A stretch of 64,000 nt of DNA, from positions 19,958 to 83,957 of the forward strand of contig CANLYJ010000009.1 of the NCBI GenBank assembly GCA_947495295.1, read 5' to 3'. The notes under the pieces were generated by a model. The model made no database searches, was not told the origin of the DNA, and was given only the letters and a program-made list of their open reading frames with translations. Made by a program: the position numbers and the translations under genes. Source of the DNA: an uncultured Paracoccaceae bacterium (GTDB lineage Bacteria > Pseudomonadota > Alphaproteobacteria > Rhodobacterales > Rhodobacteraceae). Of this stretch, positions 36,373-44,892 are shown piece by piece. Position 1 is the first letter of the stretch. Each line of letters opens with the position of its first letter.

Positions 36373-36660
36373 ATGGGCCCCGTCTCTGGCATTGTTTTGT
36401 TTGCCGTCGTTTGGTCGATGGTGTTTTTCATCGTGCTGCCGCTGCGCAACAAGACGCAAGGCGACGCCGGGGAAATTGTACCAGGCACGCCGGCTTCGGC
36501 CCCGGTGAACCCGGACCTGAAACACAAAGCCAAGATCACCACCTATTGGGCGCTCCCCATCTGGGCCGTTCTGGCGTTTATCATCCTGTCAGGCGCGGTG
36601 ACGGTCCGTGACCTTGACTGGTTTGACCGGATGTCCACGCCAGAGGTCAGCCGCGATTAA
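36373..36660 (+). CDS. DUF1467 small membrane protein
   Basis: This 95-aa protein has two membrane helices (about 5-24, FAVVWSMVFFIVLPLRN, and 58-77, LPIWAVLAFIILSGAV) separated by a polar loop. The sequence fits DUF1467, a family found next to methylmalonyl-CoA epimerase in alphaproteobacteria; function unknown. It lies 60 bp after mce, so an operon is likely. Its stop is immediately followed by a decayed MITE-like palindrome. Confidence 0.85.
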   Translation: MGPVSGIVLFAVVWSMVFFIVLPLRNKTQGDAGEIVPGTPASAPVNPDLKHKAKITTYWALPIWAVLAFIILSGAVTVRDLDWFDRMSTPEVSRD

Positions 36661-36716
36661 GGGCAGGACCCATTAAATCGCCGCTGACACCGATCATTTA
36701 ATCGGTCCTGACGCTG
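36661..36716. mobile_element. Decayed short MITE-like palindrome
   Basis: The left end GGGCAGGACCCATTAAATCG and the reverse complement of the right end (GCGTCAGGACCGATTAAATG) match each other imperfectly. Both resemble the terminal GGGTCAGGACCCATTAA of the 266-bp element at 11.9 kb. The right end supplies the last codons and the TAA stop of the EI24-like gene. I read it as an internally deleted, mutated copy. Confidence 0.6.
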
Positions 36717-37393
36717 AGCTGATGAAACAGATGCGTAAAGGTCGCCGCCCCTAGTATCGGGATGACCAGATTGATCAGCGGGAATGTCAGTGGCACGGCC
36801 ATCAGGCAACCGGCAGCCCAAATCGTGCCGCGGTGTTTCTTGCGCAGTTGTTTTGCCTTGTCCCGCCCGATCCGCCGCATTGCGGCCAGCTGAAAATATT
36901 CGCGACCCAACAGGAATCCGTTCAGCGCATAAAAGATAAAGAAGGCGGCAAATGGCAGGATCGCATAAAGGATGAAGGCAAAGATATTCGCCCCGATCAG
37001 CACACCAAGGAAATTGACCGTGTCACGCAGCCCGTCAAAGAAGGTTGTTTTTTGGGCGACGGGCAAATGTTGGTAATGTTTGTCCTCAACGGCTTGCGCA
37101 ACCTCATCCAGAAACAGCGATGTGATGGTTGATGCGACAGGGATCATCAGGAAAACCGACACAACGAGCATCACACCCAGCGACCCCCAACTGAGCAGAT
37201 CGCCAAGCCATGTGACTTCACCGACCACAGGGAGGCTGAGCGGCTCTGTTGTCAGCCAGTCGATCAGCCATAAAAGCATGGCATAAATCGCAACCAGCAA
37301 CGCGATGGTCAGCCCGATGCCCCGCCAAAGCACGCTGCGAAACCGGCGGTCGGGAAGCTGCGCAATGGCCTTCAGAAATGCGGTCAGGATCAT
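36698..37393 (-). CDS. EI24/CysZ-like membrane protein
   Basis: This 231-aa integral membrane protein has about four to six hydrophobic segments and the pattern SLFLDEVAQAVEDKHY plus GREYFQLAAMRR, characteristic of the EI24 domain family that includes the sulfate transporter CysZ. No sulfate-assimilation gene is nearby, so the substrate is open. It overlaps the upstream nitroreductase gene by ATGA. The final residues SVRTD are encoded by a degraded mobile-element end. Confidence 0.82.
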   Translation of the reverse strand: MILTAFLKAIAQLPDRRFRSVLWRGIGLTIALLVAIYAMLLWLIDWLTTEPLSLPVVGEVTWLGDLLSWGSLGVMLVVSVFLMIPVASTITSLFLDEVAQAVEDKHYQHLPVAQKTTFFDGLRDTVNFLGVLIGANIFAFILYAILPFAAFFIFYALNGFLLGREYFQLAAMRRIGRDKAKQLRKKHRGTIWAAGCLMAVPLTFPLINLVIPILGAATFTHLFHQLSVRTD

Positions 37394-37968
37394 GTATCAA
37401 CCCATGTCGTGATGGATTGCAGGTCAGGCCGGGGGCGTTCGGGGGGCGGGTTTGTCTCGGTCCCCAGATGGATGAAACCGGCCACCGTTTCATGATCGGC
37501 CAGCCCCAGCCCGTCGCGGATGAAATCCCGGTCGTGACTGGCCCAGCCTGACAGCCAATTCGCGCCCCATCCTGCGGCAAGTGCGGCGTTCAGCAAGGCC
37601 AGGCAGACAGCACCGGCGGAATAGATCTGTTCGATTTGTGGTATCTTTTCGGATGGTTTCGGGCTGGAAATCACGGCAATGGCCAGATCGGCCTGCGCAT
37701 ATTGGGTTTGCCCCTTGGTGATCTTTTCAGGGTCGATCCCCAGGGCCTCCCCCCGCGCGGGCACCATATCGGCCAGTCGGGCCAATGCGGGTTTGCCCAG
37801 CACGATAAAGCGCCACGGTTCCAGCTTGCCATGATCAGGTGTGCGCGCGGCGGCGGTCAACAAGGTGTCGATTGCCGCCCGGTCCGGCACCGGGGTTGTC
37901 AGGGTTTTTGCAGGCCGGGATCGGCGGGTCAGCAGAAAATCAAGCGCGGCAGCGTTGGCAGGGGGCAT
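37390..37968 (-). CDS. Nitroreductase family protein (YdjA-like)
   Basis: This 192-aa FMN-dependent oxidoreductase starts at ATG 37968 (AGGAC upstream); a 32-codon longer frame is unlikely. FMN phosphate binding is seen in FLLTRRSRP, with ARTPDHGKLEPWRFIVL and the late LGLADHETVAGFIHLGTE typical of the short YdjA subgroup. Physiological substrate unknown; such enzymes reduce nitro compounds or quinones with NAD(P)H. Coupled to the EI24-like gene. Confidence 0.87.
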   Translation of the reverse strand: MPPANAAALDFLLTRRSRPAKTLTTPVPDRAAIDTLLTAAARTPDHGKLEPWRFIVLGKPALARLADMVPARGEALGIDPEKITKGQTQYAQADLAIAVISSPKPSEKIPQIEQIYSAGAVCLALLNAALAAGWGANWLSGWASHDRDFIRDGLGLADHETVAGFIHLGTETNPPPERPRPDLQSITTWVDT

Positions 37969-38202
37969 CACATGTCCTGTAGTTGGGTCAGCTTCGAGAT
38001 ATGGTGTGACCTTCGCGATCTCAAGCGACAACGCAAGGCCAGCATGGCTGTGGTTTTGACACAAACGCCGTTTTGCTGTTTCATTTGTGGATTATTCAAG
38101 GCCTCACGCCGTGTGTTGCAGGCCATCTCGACCCAAAGATTTTTTGATGATGTGAGGTATTCCAATGACCCGCGACGCTGACCTGTTGGCAAGGACCTGA
38201 CC

Positions 38203-38880
38203 ATGTTGGGCTGGATCAAAGCGTTTTTCAAAAGGAGAGAGAACACAGTGTTTATTGCAACGGACGGGGTAGGGACCGACATTCCCGAGGATGTGCGTCA
38301 TGCCGCAAAGCGCTTTGCGGCTGAAACGGTGCAAGCCGCAGGCCCTGACTTGGGCAGCACAGAAAGCGGGGTCGATGGGGCCGCGCCTGCGGGCGGTGCT
38401 GCGGCTGTGCTGGATCGGTGGGATATTCAGGCCCACCAGTACAAGACAGAGGCCGAGGTCAAAGTGGGTATCCTTGGCGGGTTGTTTTCGGGCCGCAGCA
38501 AACTGGTCAAAAGCGGTGTGGTGCAAGAGGCCAAGCGGTTCAATGTCAGCCAGACTGATGACGACAACCGGGTCGAATTTGGCACGGCCGTGCGTTTGTT
38601 GGTCGCAACAAACGCGACGGATGCCGATGCCAAGCTCACGATCCCGAATATCGCCGCAGGCGCGCAGCTATCGCATTTCGAAGCGCGGATTGCCTTGTCT
38701 GTTGTCGGCTTTACCGGCCCGCTGGGCGACATGCTGCCCGCGCCGGGCGAGTTGAACGTCGAAACCCTGCCCGAATATCTGGAGGCGTTTCGGAAAATCC
38801 AGTCATACGTCTTTGGCCGGGACGCTGCCGGGCATCTGGCCCCGACCTTGCTGGGGTATAGCAAGTTGGAGAATACCTAG
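38203..38880 (+). CDS. Hypothetical protein, unrecognised
   Basis: This 225-aa protein matches no family I know. There is no signal peptide or membrane helix; the N-terminus is basic (WIKAFFKRREN), followed by a long Gly/Ala-rich stretch (about 45-70) and a beta-rich body (AEVKVGILGGLFSGRSKLV, AVRLLVATNATDADAKLTI). The C-terminal 30 residues look helical. Two starts are plausible: ATG 38203 with AAGGAC, or GTG 38248 with AAGGAG. It lies alone between a nitroreductase and a Hint-domain gene. Confidence 0.65.
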   Translation: MLGWIKAFFKRRENTVFIATDGVGTDIPEDVRHAAKRFAAETVQAAGPDLGSTESGVDGAAPAGGAAAVLDRWDIQAHQYKTEAEVKVGILGGLFSGRSKLVKSGVVQEAKRFNVSQTDDDNRVEFGTAVRLLVATNATDADAKLTIPNIAAGAQLSHFEARIALSVVGFTGPLGDMLPAPGELNVETLPEYLEAFRKIQSYVFGRDAAGHLAPTLLGYSKLENT

Positions 38881-38892
38881 CAGGGGTGTGTT

Positions 38893-39690
38893 CTATCCCG
38901 ATTCGAACAGGTCCAGGTCGCGCAGGCGCAGCCGGGGTTTGCGCAGACTGCCGAAATCCTCAAAGCTGACCTTATGCGGGAATAAGGCCAGATATTGCGC
39001 CAGCATATCGCCGCGCAGCCCAAGCGAAAATCCGGTTCCCGGATGCAGGCTTTCAATATCGATCCCGTTAACCGTCAGCCGTTCATGCCCGGCAAAGCCA
39101 AGCTGATAGACCCGTACCGGGGCGGCGGGCCTGAGTGCGATAAACGCGTGCCCATCCACAAAATCGCGGGCGGGGATAAAAGCCGCATTGGCCCCGGTCA
39201 GCGCGCGTATCCCGTTGGCCCGGTGATACAGCCGTGCTGTTGGCCCCAGCACAAGGTCGGGTGAAGGCCGTTGTAGCCCCAGCGCATCAACGGTGATCCG
39301 GATCAGCATGGATGTTTCGGAAGTGGTGTTGGCCTCATCAGGGCGCAGGGTCATCGACCCGCGCCATAGCAACGTGTCGAAATCGCCATCAGCGATCTTG
39401 ACCCGATCACCGGGCAACAGATCTTCGACAGCCATGGGCCCGTTTTCGGTTTGCAGAATCGCCCCGTGCCCCAGCGCACCAAACGCGTCTTCGAACGCTG
39501 GAAGGGCGGGGGCGAGAATGGACATTTCCGCGATTTCGGACCGGTCATCCAAGTAGGCGACCTCGTATTTGCGCGTATGAGGTTTGTTGCGCTGAGGTCG
39601 CCCGCTGGTTCTAGCGTGCCGGTCCATAAGGTCCGGCCTGTCCAATTGATCTGCACGTAAGATCCGTGCAGGATGTGGGGTCGGTTCCAT
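38893..39690 (-). CDS. Hint-domain protein lacking the catalytic cysteine
   Basis: This 265-aa protein has a Hint fold core at about 75-220: GAILQTENGPMAVEDLLPGD, then DFDTLLWRGSMTL, LVLGPTARLYHRA and the ending VNGIDIESLHPG. In self-processing Hint domains the first residue is Cys (CFxxGT); here the equivalent stretch is ALGHGA, so autocleavage is unlikely. Downstream it carries a conserved basic tail ending LRLRDLDLFESG. I recall similar non-cysteine paralogues in Rhodobacterales. Function unknown. Confidence 0.8.
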   Translation of the reverse strand: MEPTPHPARILRADQLDRPDLMDRHARTSGRPQRNKPHTRKYEVAYLDDRSEIAEMSILAPALPAFEDAFGALGHGAILQTENGPMAVEDLLPGDRVKIADGDFDTLLWRGSMTLRPDEANTTSETSMLIRITVDALGLQRPSPDLVLGPTARLYHRANGIRALTGANAAFIPARDFVDGHAFIALRPAAPVRVYQLGFAGHERLTVNGIDIESLHPGTGFSLGLRGDMLAQYLALFPHKVSFEDFGSLRKPRLRLRDLDLFESG

Positions 39691-39890
39691 GCGGCCACCT
39701 AACGGTTTTCACATCATTTGTTGGCCCCACCGACAACATCTGAGGAGGTTTGCTATCGCCTCTATGATGGCCGATTGGGACAAGATGTGTCAAAGCAAAA
39801 TTCTAACATTTTGACCGGCATCACCAATGACACCAAGTCAGGAAGGACTGTTTCGGCGGTCTGCCTGTATCGCTGGCCGCCGGTCGCGTC

Positions 39891-40052
39891 TTAGGCGCTC
39901 CGCCGTTCTTCGGTGCGCAGCTTGCGGATCTCGTCAATCTTTAGCTTGCGCCGGGCAATCAGGGCCTGCCGCTGCGTCCCACGTTCCCAGGGCATCGGTG
40001 TGTCATAAGCAGCCACTGCGGCCTCAAGTGTTTTTTGCCAACGATCATTCAT
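39891..40052 (-). CDS. Small hypothetical protein (53 aa)
   Basis: The frame starts MNDRWQKTLEAAVAAYDTP, continues with PWERGTQRQALIARRKL, and ends KLRTEERRSA. It is highly charged and helical, with alternating Arg/Lys and Glu and no membrane segment. GAGAG lies 8 nt before the ATG. The regular amphipathic pattern and codon use argue for a real gene; I recall short proteins with the MPWERG-like motif in relatives but no function. Confidence 0.65.
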   Translation of the reverse strand: MNDRWQKTLEAAVAAYDTPMPWERGTQRQALIARRKLKIDEIRKLRTEERRSA

Positions 40053-40273
40053 GGTTCAGCTCTCTTCGTTTCGCTTTCCCGGCACCCTGAGATCAATTTG
40101 CCAACGTAAACGGGCAACAGTTTGGCGGATAAGTGAAAATCTCGCGAAGCGACGGATCATCGGCGCGTTATTTCGTAGTGTGTTGGAAACTAACGAAAAA
40201 TTCAGGATGCGGGTAGCGTGCAGATGGGTCAAAAACAGCTCTTGTTATCTAACCGACATCTGTGCGCCCCAAT

Positions 40274-41029
40274 TCAAAGCCGGATCGCCGCAATCAGACG
40301 GCCGTAATCTGCCTCTTTTTGGTGAACTGATCGCCGGTAGCTGAAAAACCGGTCTGGATCGGCGTAAGTACAGTGCCGTGTCCAGCTGGCATTGCCGATG
40401 CCGATTTGCTGCAACCGATGTAACCCAAAGGCTGGCAGATCGAAATGAAGCCGGTCGCCTTTTCCATCGGCGAAGAACCGGCTGTATTCTGGATTGACCT
40501 GTGTGAACTGGTCCATGAAGTCGGGTCCGACCTCGTAATTGCGCTGGCTGATTGTTGGCCCAATTACCGCTGCGATATTGGCCCGCGCGGCACCCAGCGT
40601 TTCCATCTTGCGCACCGTGGCTTCCAATATCCCGTTCAGCGCACCTTTCCACCCCGCATGGGCGGCCCCGATGACACCGGCGCGTTGATCCGCAAAAAGC
40701 ACCGGCTGGCAATCGGCTGTCAGCACAGAAATCGCAACGCCCGGTGTGGCCGTGACAATCCCGTCAGCCTTGATCGCATTGCTCAATGGCCCGGTGACTG
40801 CGATGACATCGGCCGAATGGACCTGATGCACCCCCACCAGCCGGTCTGGCTGCAGGTTCAATGCAGCCGCCACACGTTCGCGGTTGATTGTAACAACGTC
40901 ATGCTGGTCGGAACTGCCGTAACCGCAGTTCAACCCCGCAAACACGCCCGATGATGCCCCCCCACTGCGCGTGAAAAAGCCATGCTTGGCGCCCTGCAGG
41001 GCGGGGTCGGTGATGATTTCCAGCGTCAT
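40274..41029 (-). CDS. pgeF: Peptidoglycan editing factor PgeF (YfiH, laccase-domain)
   Basis: This 251-aa protein carries the metal-binding set of the DUF152/laccase-like family: VHQVHSADV, VLTADCQPVLF and GAAHAGWKGALNG. PgeF removes wrongly incorporated residues from peptidoglycan precursors; older annotation calls it polyphenol oxidase. It is the third gene of lgt-midA-pgeF, overlapping midA by ATGA, an order repeated in related alphaproteobacteria. Confidence 0.93.
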   Translation of the reverse strand: MTLEIITDPALQGAKHGFFTRSGGASSGVFAGLNCGYGSSDQHDVVTINRERVAAALNLQPDRLVGVHQVHSADVIAVTGPLSNAIKADGIVTATPGVAISVLTADCQPVLFADQRAGVIGAAHAGWKGALNGILEATVRKMETLGAARANIAAVIGPTISQRNYEVGPDFMDQFTQVNPEYSRFFADGKGDRLHFDLPAFGLHRLQQIGIGNASWTRHCTYADPDRFFSYRRSVHQKEADYGRLIAAIRL

Positions 41030-42084
41030 GGTTCCAGTCCCGGAGGCGGTGTGCCCGTGGCGGGATAAAGTCCGATCACTTTGAAAAGGTCACCCATTTC
41101 GGCAGGGTGGGTCAAGCGCCGATGTGCCCGAATGTGATTTTGCAGGGCAGGGCCTTGCAGTTTCCGGGCCAGCGCCTGCGCCCGCGCAGTGATCCCCAAC
41201 CGTTCCAGAAACACCCCTTGGGTGGTTAATCGACTGTGTTTGACCCCGTTCGCATGTTGGGCGATGGCCGCGAAATCCACATGGGCGGTCAGGTCTGCCT
41301 GTCCGGGATTGGCAAGGGGGTCGGTATGGTCGTGCCCCGCCAGGGCCTGCAACGTGTCCCCCAGTGACTGCCAATCGCCATAGTCGATGATCAGGGCGGC
41401 CCCGCCAAACCGGCTGATCCGGTCGCTGATCGTGCTGATGATGCCGGGCAGGGCCGTGCAGTGTTCGATCAGATCCCCGTCTTTGGTATCGGCCAGCCGG
41501 TGATCCAGAAAGGCGAGCGGTGCAGGGGCGGACAGCCCAAATTGCAGTGCCGCGTCGTTGCTCCCGACCATCCGTTCCCGCCATCCGTCCCCATCCCGGA
41601 TGAATTGTCGGATCGGCAGTGCGTCAAAGAATTCATTGGCAATCAGGAAAAGCGGGCCATCAGGCAAGCTGTTTATGTTGTCATGCCAGATTGCTTCAGG
41701 AACCGCCTGCGCCTGTGCGGCGCGCAAGGCGGGCGAGGTTTCCACAAAATGCACTTGTAAGGCGTCGTGGAACCCCGGCACCGCCCGGCTTGCCCTTAAT
41801 GCGTCAGTCATCAGGGTTCCGCGCCCCGGCCCAAGCTCTGCCAGGGTAATGCCCGTGGGCGCACCTTGATCCTGCCAGCATTGTGCCAGCGCCAGGCCGA
41901 TCAATTCGCCGAACATCTGGCTAATCTCGGGCGCGGTGATGAAATCACCATCGGACCCCAGTGGATCACGGCTGCTGTAATAGCCATGTTCGGGATGCAT
42001 CAGGCAATCGGCCATGTAATCGGCCAGACTGATCGGCCCGGTGCGTGCAATCCGCGCCAGCAGCAGATCAGCCAGCGGCGTCAT
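41026..42084 (-). CDS. MidA/NDUFAF7-family SAM-dependent methyltransferase
   Basis: This 352-aa protein has DYMADCLMHPEHGYYSSRDP and FITAPEISQMFGE near the start and SAM-binding LAELGPGRGTLM near residue 85, all diagnostic of the MidA family. The mitochondrial member methylates an arginine of complex I subunit NDUFS2; the bacterial role is thought to be similar but is inferred. It overlaps both lgt and pgeF by four bases. Confidence 0.9.
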   Translation of the reverse strand: MTPLADLLLARIARTGPISLADYMADCLMHPEHGYYSSRDPLGSDGDFITAPEISQMFGELIGLALAQCWQDQGAPTGITLAELGPGRGTLMTDALRASRAVPGFHDALQVHFVETSPALRAAQAQAVPEAIWHDNINSLPDGPLFLIANEFFDALPIRQFIRDGDGWRERMVGSNDAALQFGLSAPAPLAFLDHRLADTKDGDLIEHCTALPGIISTISDRISRFGGAALIIDYGDWQSLGDTLQALAGHDHTDPLANPGQADLTAHVDFAAIAQHANGVKHSRLTTQGVFLERLGITARAQALARKLQGPALQNHIRAHRRLTHPAEMGDLFKVIGLYPATGTPPPGLEP

Positions 42085-42965
42085 CGCCGCCTTGCCAGCA
42101 GGATGACGGTGATCCCCGCAATGATCATCGGCAGGCTAAGCAGTTGACCCATGGTCAGACCGTAGCCGTCAATATGCAGGCGCAGGCCCAGTTCGTTGCC
42201 GGCGGTCACAAATTGGGCGTCGGGCTGGCGGACAAATTCAATGATGAACCGGGCCAAGCCGTAGCCGCAGAAAAACACAGCCGATAACAGCCAGGATTTC
42301 TTGAGCGCGCCAAAGCGGAAGGCGAGCAGCATCAGAATGCTACCCAGTAACAAGCCCTCCAACCCCGCTTCGTAGAGTTGTGACGGGTGGCGCACGCAGG
42401 GGCCGTCGGCGCTGGCACATGCCTGTGCCGCGGGGCCCGGAAAGATGACGCCCCAGGGCAGATCGGTTTGCCGTCCCCACAGTTCTGCATTGATGAAATT
42501 CGCACAACGGACCAGCAGGATCGCCGGGGTGGCTGCGACGGCGATGATATCCGCCAGATCGGGCAGCGGTACATTGTGCCTGCGGCTGAACAGGTAGACG
42601 CCCAGCACAACCCCGACAAACCCGCCATGAAAAGACAGACCGCCCTCCCAGATCTTGATGATATCAAGGGGTGCGGCAAGAAACTCTGCCGGTTTGTAAA
42701 ACAGCACGTAACCCAAACGCCCACCCGCAATGACACCGATGACGATATAGGTCAGCAGGTCCTCTAGCTGGCTGACCTGCATCGGTGGGCCGTTGCGCCA
42801 CAGATGCGGGCGTTTCAGGGCCGCTTTGATAATGAACCAGCCAATGCCGATCCCTACGATATAGGCCATTGCGTACCAGCGCAGGGCAAGCTGAAAACCA
42901 AAGAGATCAATGGCAAAAATCTCGGGCGAGATATCGGGGAAGGGAATAGCACCAAACATGCCCAT
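42081..42965 (-). CDS. lgt: Prolipoprotein diacylglyceryl transferase
   Basis: This 294-aa protein has seven membrane segments. It moves diacylglyceryl from phosphatidylglycerol to the lipobox Cys of prolipoproteins in the inner membrane. Key motifs: RWYAMAYIVG, GLSFHGGFVG, RCANFINAELWGR and HPSQLYEAGLEG. The start ATG at 42965 (GGGGA upstream) is preferred over an in-frame TTG four codons earlier. Several lipoproteins in this window would be its substrates. Confidence 0.95.
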   Translation of the reverse strand: MGMFGAIPFPDISPEIFAIDLFGFQLALRWYAMAYIVGIGIGWFIIKAALKRPHLWRNGPPMQVSQLEDLLTYIVIGVIAGGRLGYVLFYKPAEFLAAPLDIIKIWEGGLSFHGGFVGVVLGVYLFSRRHNVPLPDLADIIAVAATPAILLVRCANFINAELWGRQTDLPWGVIFPGPAAQACASADGPCVRHPSQLYEAGLEGLLLGSILMLLAFRFGALKKSWLLSAVFFCGYGLARFIIEFVRQPDAQFVTAGNELGLRLHIDGYGLTMGQLLSLPMIIAGITVILLARRR

Positions 42966-43060
42966 GTGTTTCCCCAAGGTGCGGCGAAGTCAACCAGCCT
43001 TGTTGGGTTGTGTGCAGGCAGGCTTGTCCCCATATAAGGTTCGAGCGATTGGAGATGAAA

Positions 43061-43306
43061 ATGCAGACCAAGAACAAGATGTTTGACGACCTGAGCCAGT
43101 TGATGACCAACGCCATGGGCGTGGCCCAAGGCGCCAAGGACGAGGCACAGACAGCCATGTCATCGCTGATGGATCGTTGGCTTGCGGATCGTGATCTGGT
43201 CACCCGCGAGGAATTCGATGCGGTGCGCGCCATGGCCCAAAAGGCCCGCGAAGAGAACGCCGCACTGGCAGCCCGGATCGAAGCACTGGAAGCCGGTAAC
43301 AAGTAA
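43061..43306 (+). CDS. ubiK: UbiK-family accessory factor (BMFP)
   Basis: This 81-aa protein has an N-terminal segment NKMFDDLSQLMTNAMGVAQG and a C-terminal coiled coil (REEFDAVRAMAQKAREENAALAARIEALE). UbiK (YqiC) trimers support ubiquinone biosynthesis and bind lipid. It is divergent from lgt, a usual arrangement in Rhodobacterales. The ATG at 43061 has GGAG six bases upstream; ATG 43055 is too close to it. Confidence 0.88.
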   Translation: MQTKNKMFDDLSQLMTNAMGVAQGAKDEAQTAMSSLMDRWLADRDLVTREEFDAVRAMAQKAREENAALAARIEALEAGNK

Positions 43307-43404
43307 ACCGGCCGGTTCTGCGCTGAATTCCCAAAGTTTCCCCGTTTCTTTGCGCGCCGCCATTGTCAGAAAAACTACTGACACTGACGGTAAAGGAGAA
43401 CGTG

Positions 43405-43650
43405 ATGGGATTGAGTGAACTGGTGGGCAAGGCTGCTGGCATGTTTGGCGGCAAGGCCGAAGATTTGGCAGGCGATTTTGATTTTGCAGGAAAGCTGCAA
43501 GAGCTGGGCGTGGATGCATCCATGCTTGAAGGCCTGGATATTGAAAAGGCCAAAGCATTCATCGAAGAGAAGGGTTTTGATCTGTCCATGCTGGACAGTC
43601 TGGGCCTGAACATCGAAGAGCTAATTGCGAAGTTCACCGGCAAGGCCTGA
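43405..43650 (+). CDS. Small acidic hypothetical protein (81 aa)
   Basis: The start at 43405 is preceded by AAAGGAG; the longer frame has no site. The protein is helical and acidic (DFDFAGKLQELGVDASMLEG, then IEEKGFDLSMLDSLG), with two internally similar units (LGVDASMLEGLDIEKAKAFI and FDLSMLDSLGLNIEELIAKF). No signal peptide or membrane helix. No family recognised; it could be a small regulatory or packing protein. Confidence 0.7.
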   Translation: MGLSELVGKAAGMFGGKAEDLAGDFDFAGKLQELGVDASMLEGLDIEKAKAFIEEKGFDLSMLDSLGLNIEELIAKFTGKA

Positions 43651-43875
43651 CCTTGTTTTGCCGCGCAGCAGCCATTCCATGATGAATGGCGCTGCGGGGC
43701 AAATGCGGCGAAACCGGCGCCGGTCAATCGGGCCATGAATGAAACACAATTCTTTGTTACGCTTTTAGCGCAATACCGTGCCGTCAGCCCATAATTGCGC
43801 GCTGATGCACGCCAACCGGAACCGAAGGATGCCATCTGAATCAGTCTGGACGATCCGCACCGAAAGTACTGACAC

Positions 43876-44883
43876 ATGCCCAGTTATACACTTGATATCA
43901 TTGGTGTTACCGGCACTGCCTGGGGGACGTTCACATCGCTTGGCGTTGTTGGGACGATCACGTTTTTCGATGAAGACACGCTTGGCGTCGGCGATAACCT
44001 TCCTGATACAGAAACTGGTGCGCTGCCAACAATCACTGCCGTAACAGGTTCCTTACCCGCCGGATGGGTCGGGCAGACGCTGTCGTTTGGATGGCAACAG
44101 CAAATCGACGGAAGCGGTGGTCCTGATGCCATTGGCATGGTGATCGGCGGCGGTGCAAACTTCATTTCCACCCATTTGGTCCAGTATCCGGGGGGCACAC
44201 CCATTGTCACCGGGACGACCTATACCGCCAGTGGCATTGCGAATGTCCCCACAGAAATCGTCATTTGTTTTGGACGGGGCACGTTGATCGACGCTTTGCA
44301 TGGGGCCGTGCCGGTCGAGAGGCTGAAAGTCGGCGATATGGTGCTGACACAGGACCGTGGATATCAGCCAATCCGTTGGGCAGGATCGATCAAGATCGAT
44401 GCGTTGACCATGTATCAGAACCCCAAACTGCGCCCGATCCGGATCACGGCGGGCGCATTGGGCAATGGTTTGCCGAAACGGGATCTATGTGTATCCCGTC
44501 AACACCGAATCCTTGTGTCATCAAAGATAGCAGAGCGTATTTTTGGAGAGCGCGAGGTTCTTGTGCCAGCGATCAAGTTGACCCAAATGCCCGGTATCTA
44601 CGTGGATGAAGACGCTACAGACGTAGCGTATTTTCATTTCCTGTTCGACCAGCATGAGGTGGTCTTTTCAGAAGGGGCGCCGGCGGAAAGCCTTTATACC
44701 GGGCCCGAGGCTCTCAAGGCGGTTTCACCAGAGGCACGCGAAGAGATTCTGACGCTGTTCCCGGAATTGGAAGACCGGTCCTATCGCCCACAGACAGCAC
44801 GCCATGTTCCTGAGACGGGCAAACAGATCAAACAACTCCTCCGCCGCCATGTTGCGAATGAACATGCGCTTCTGAGCAGCTAA
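43876..44883 (+). CDS. Hint-domain protein with N-terminal beta domain
   Basis: This 335-aa protein has a beta-rich, Gly/Thr-rich N-terminal domain (residues 1-125) without a classical signal peptide, then a complete-looking Hint core: CFGRGTLIDALHGAVPVERL with Cys1 near residue 131, VGDMVLTQDRG, SRQHRILVSSKIAERIFG, and FHFLFDQHEVVFSEGAPAES. This is the Hint_2 family common in Rhodobacterales, often secreted by type I systems. Its target is unknown. It differs from the paralogue at 39 kb, which lacks the Cys. Confidence 0.85.
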   Translation: MPSYTLDIIGVTGTAWGTFTSLGVVGTITFFDEDTLGVGDNLPDTETGALPTITAVTGSLPAGWVGQTLSFGWQQQIDGSGGPDAIGMVIGGGANFISTHLVQYPGGTPIVTGTTYTASGIANVPTEIVICFGRGTLIDALHGAVPVERLKVGDMVLTQDRGYQPIRWAGSIKIDALTMYQNPKLRPIRITAGALGNGLPKRDLCVSRQHRILVSSKIAERIFGEREVLVPAIKLTQMPGIYVDEDATDVAYFHFLFDQHEVVFSEGAPAESLYTGPEALKAVSPEAREEILTLFPELEDRSYRPQTARHVPETGKQIKQLLRRHVANEHALLSS

Positions 44884-44892
44884 TCCTTTGTT

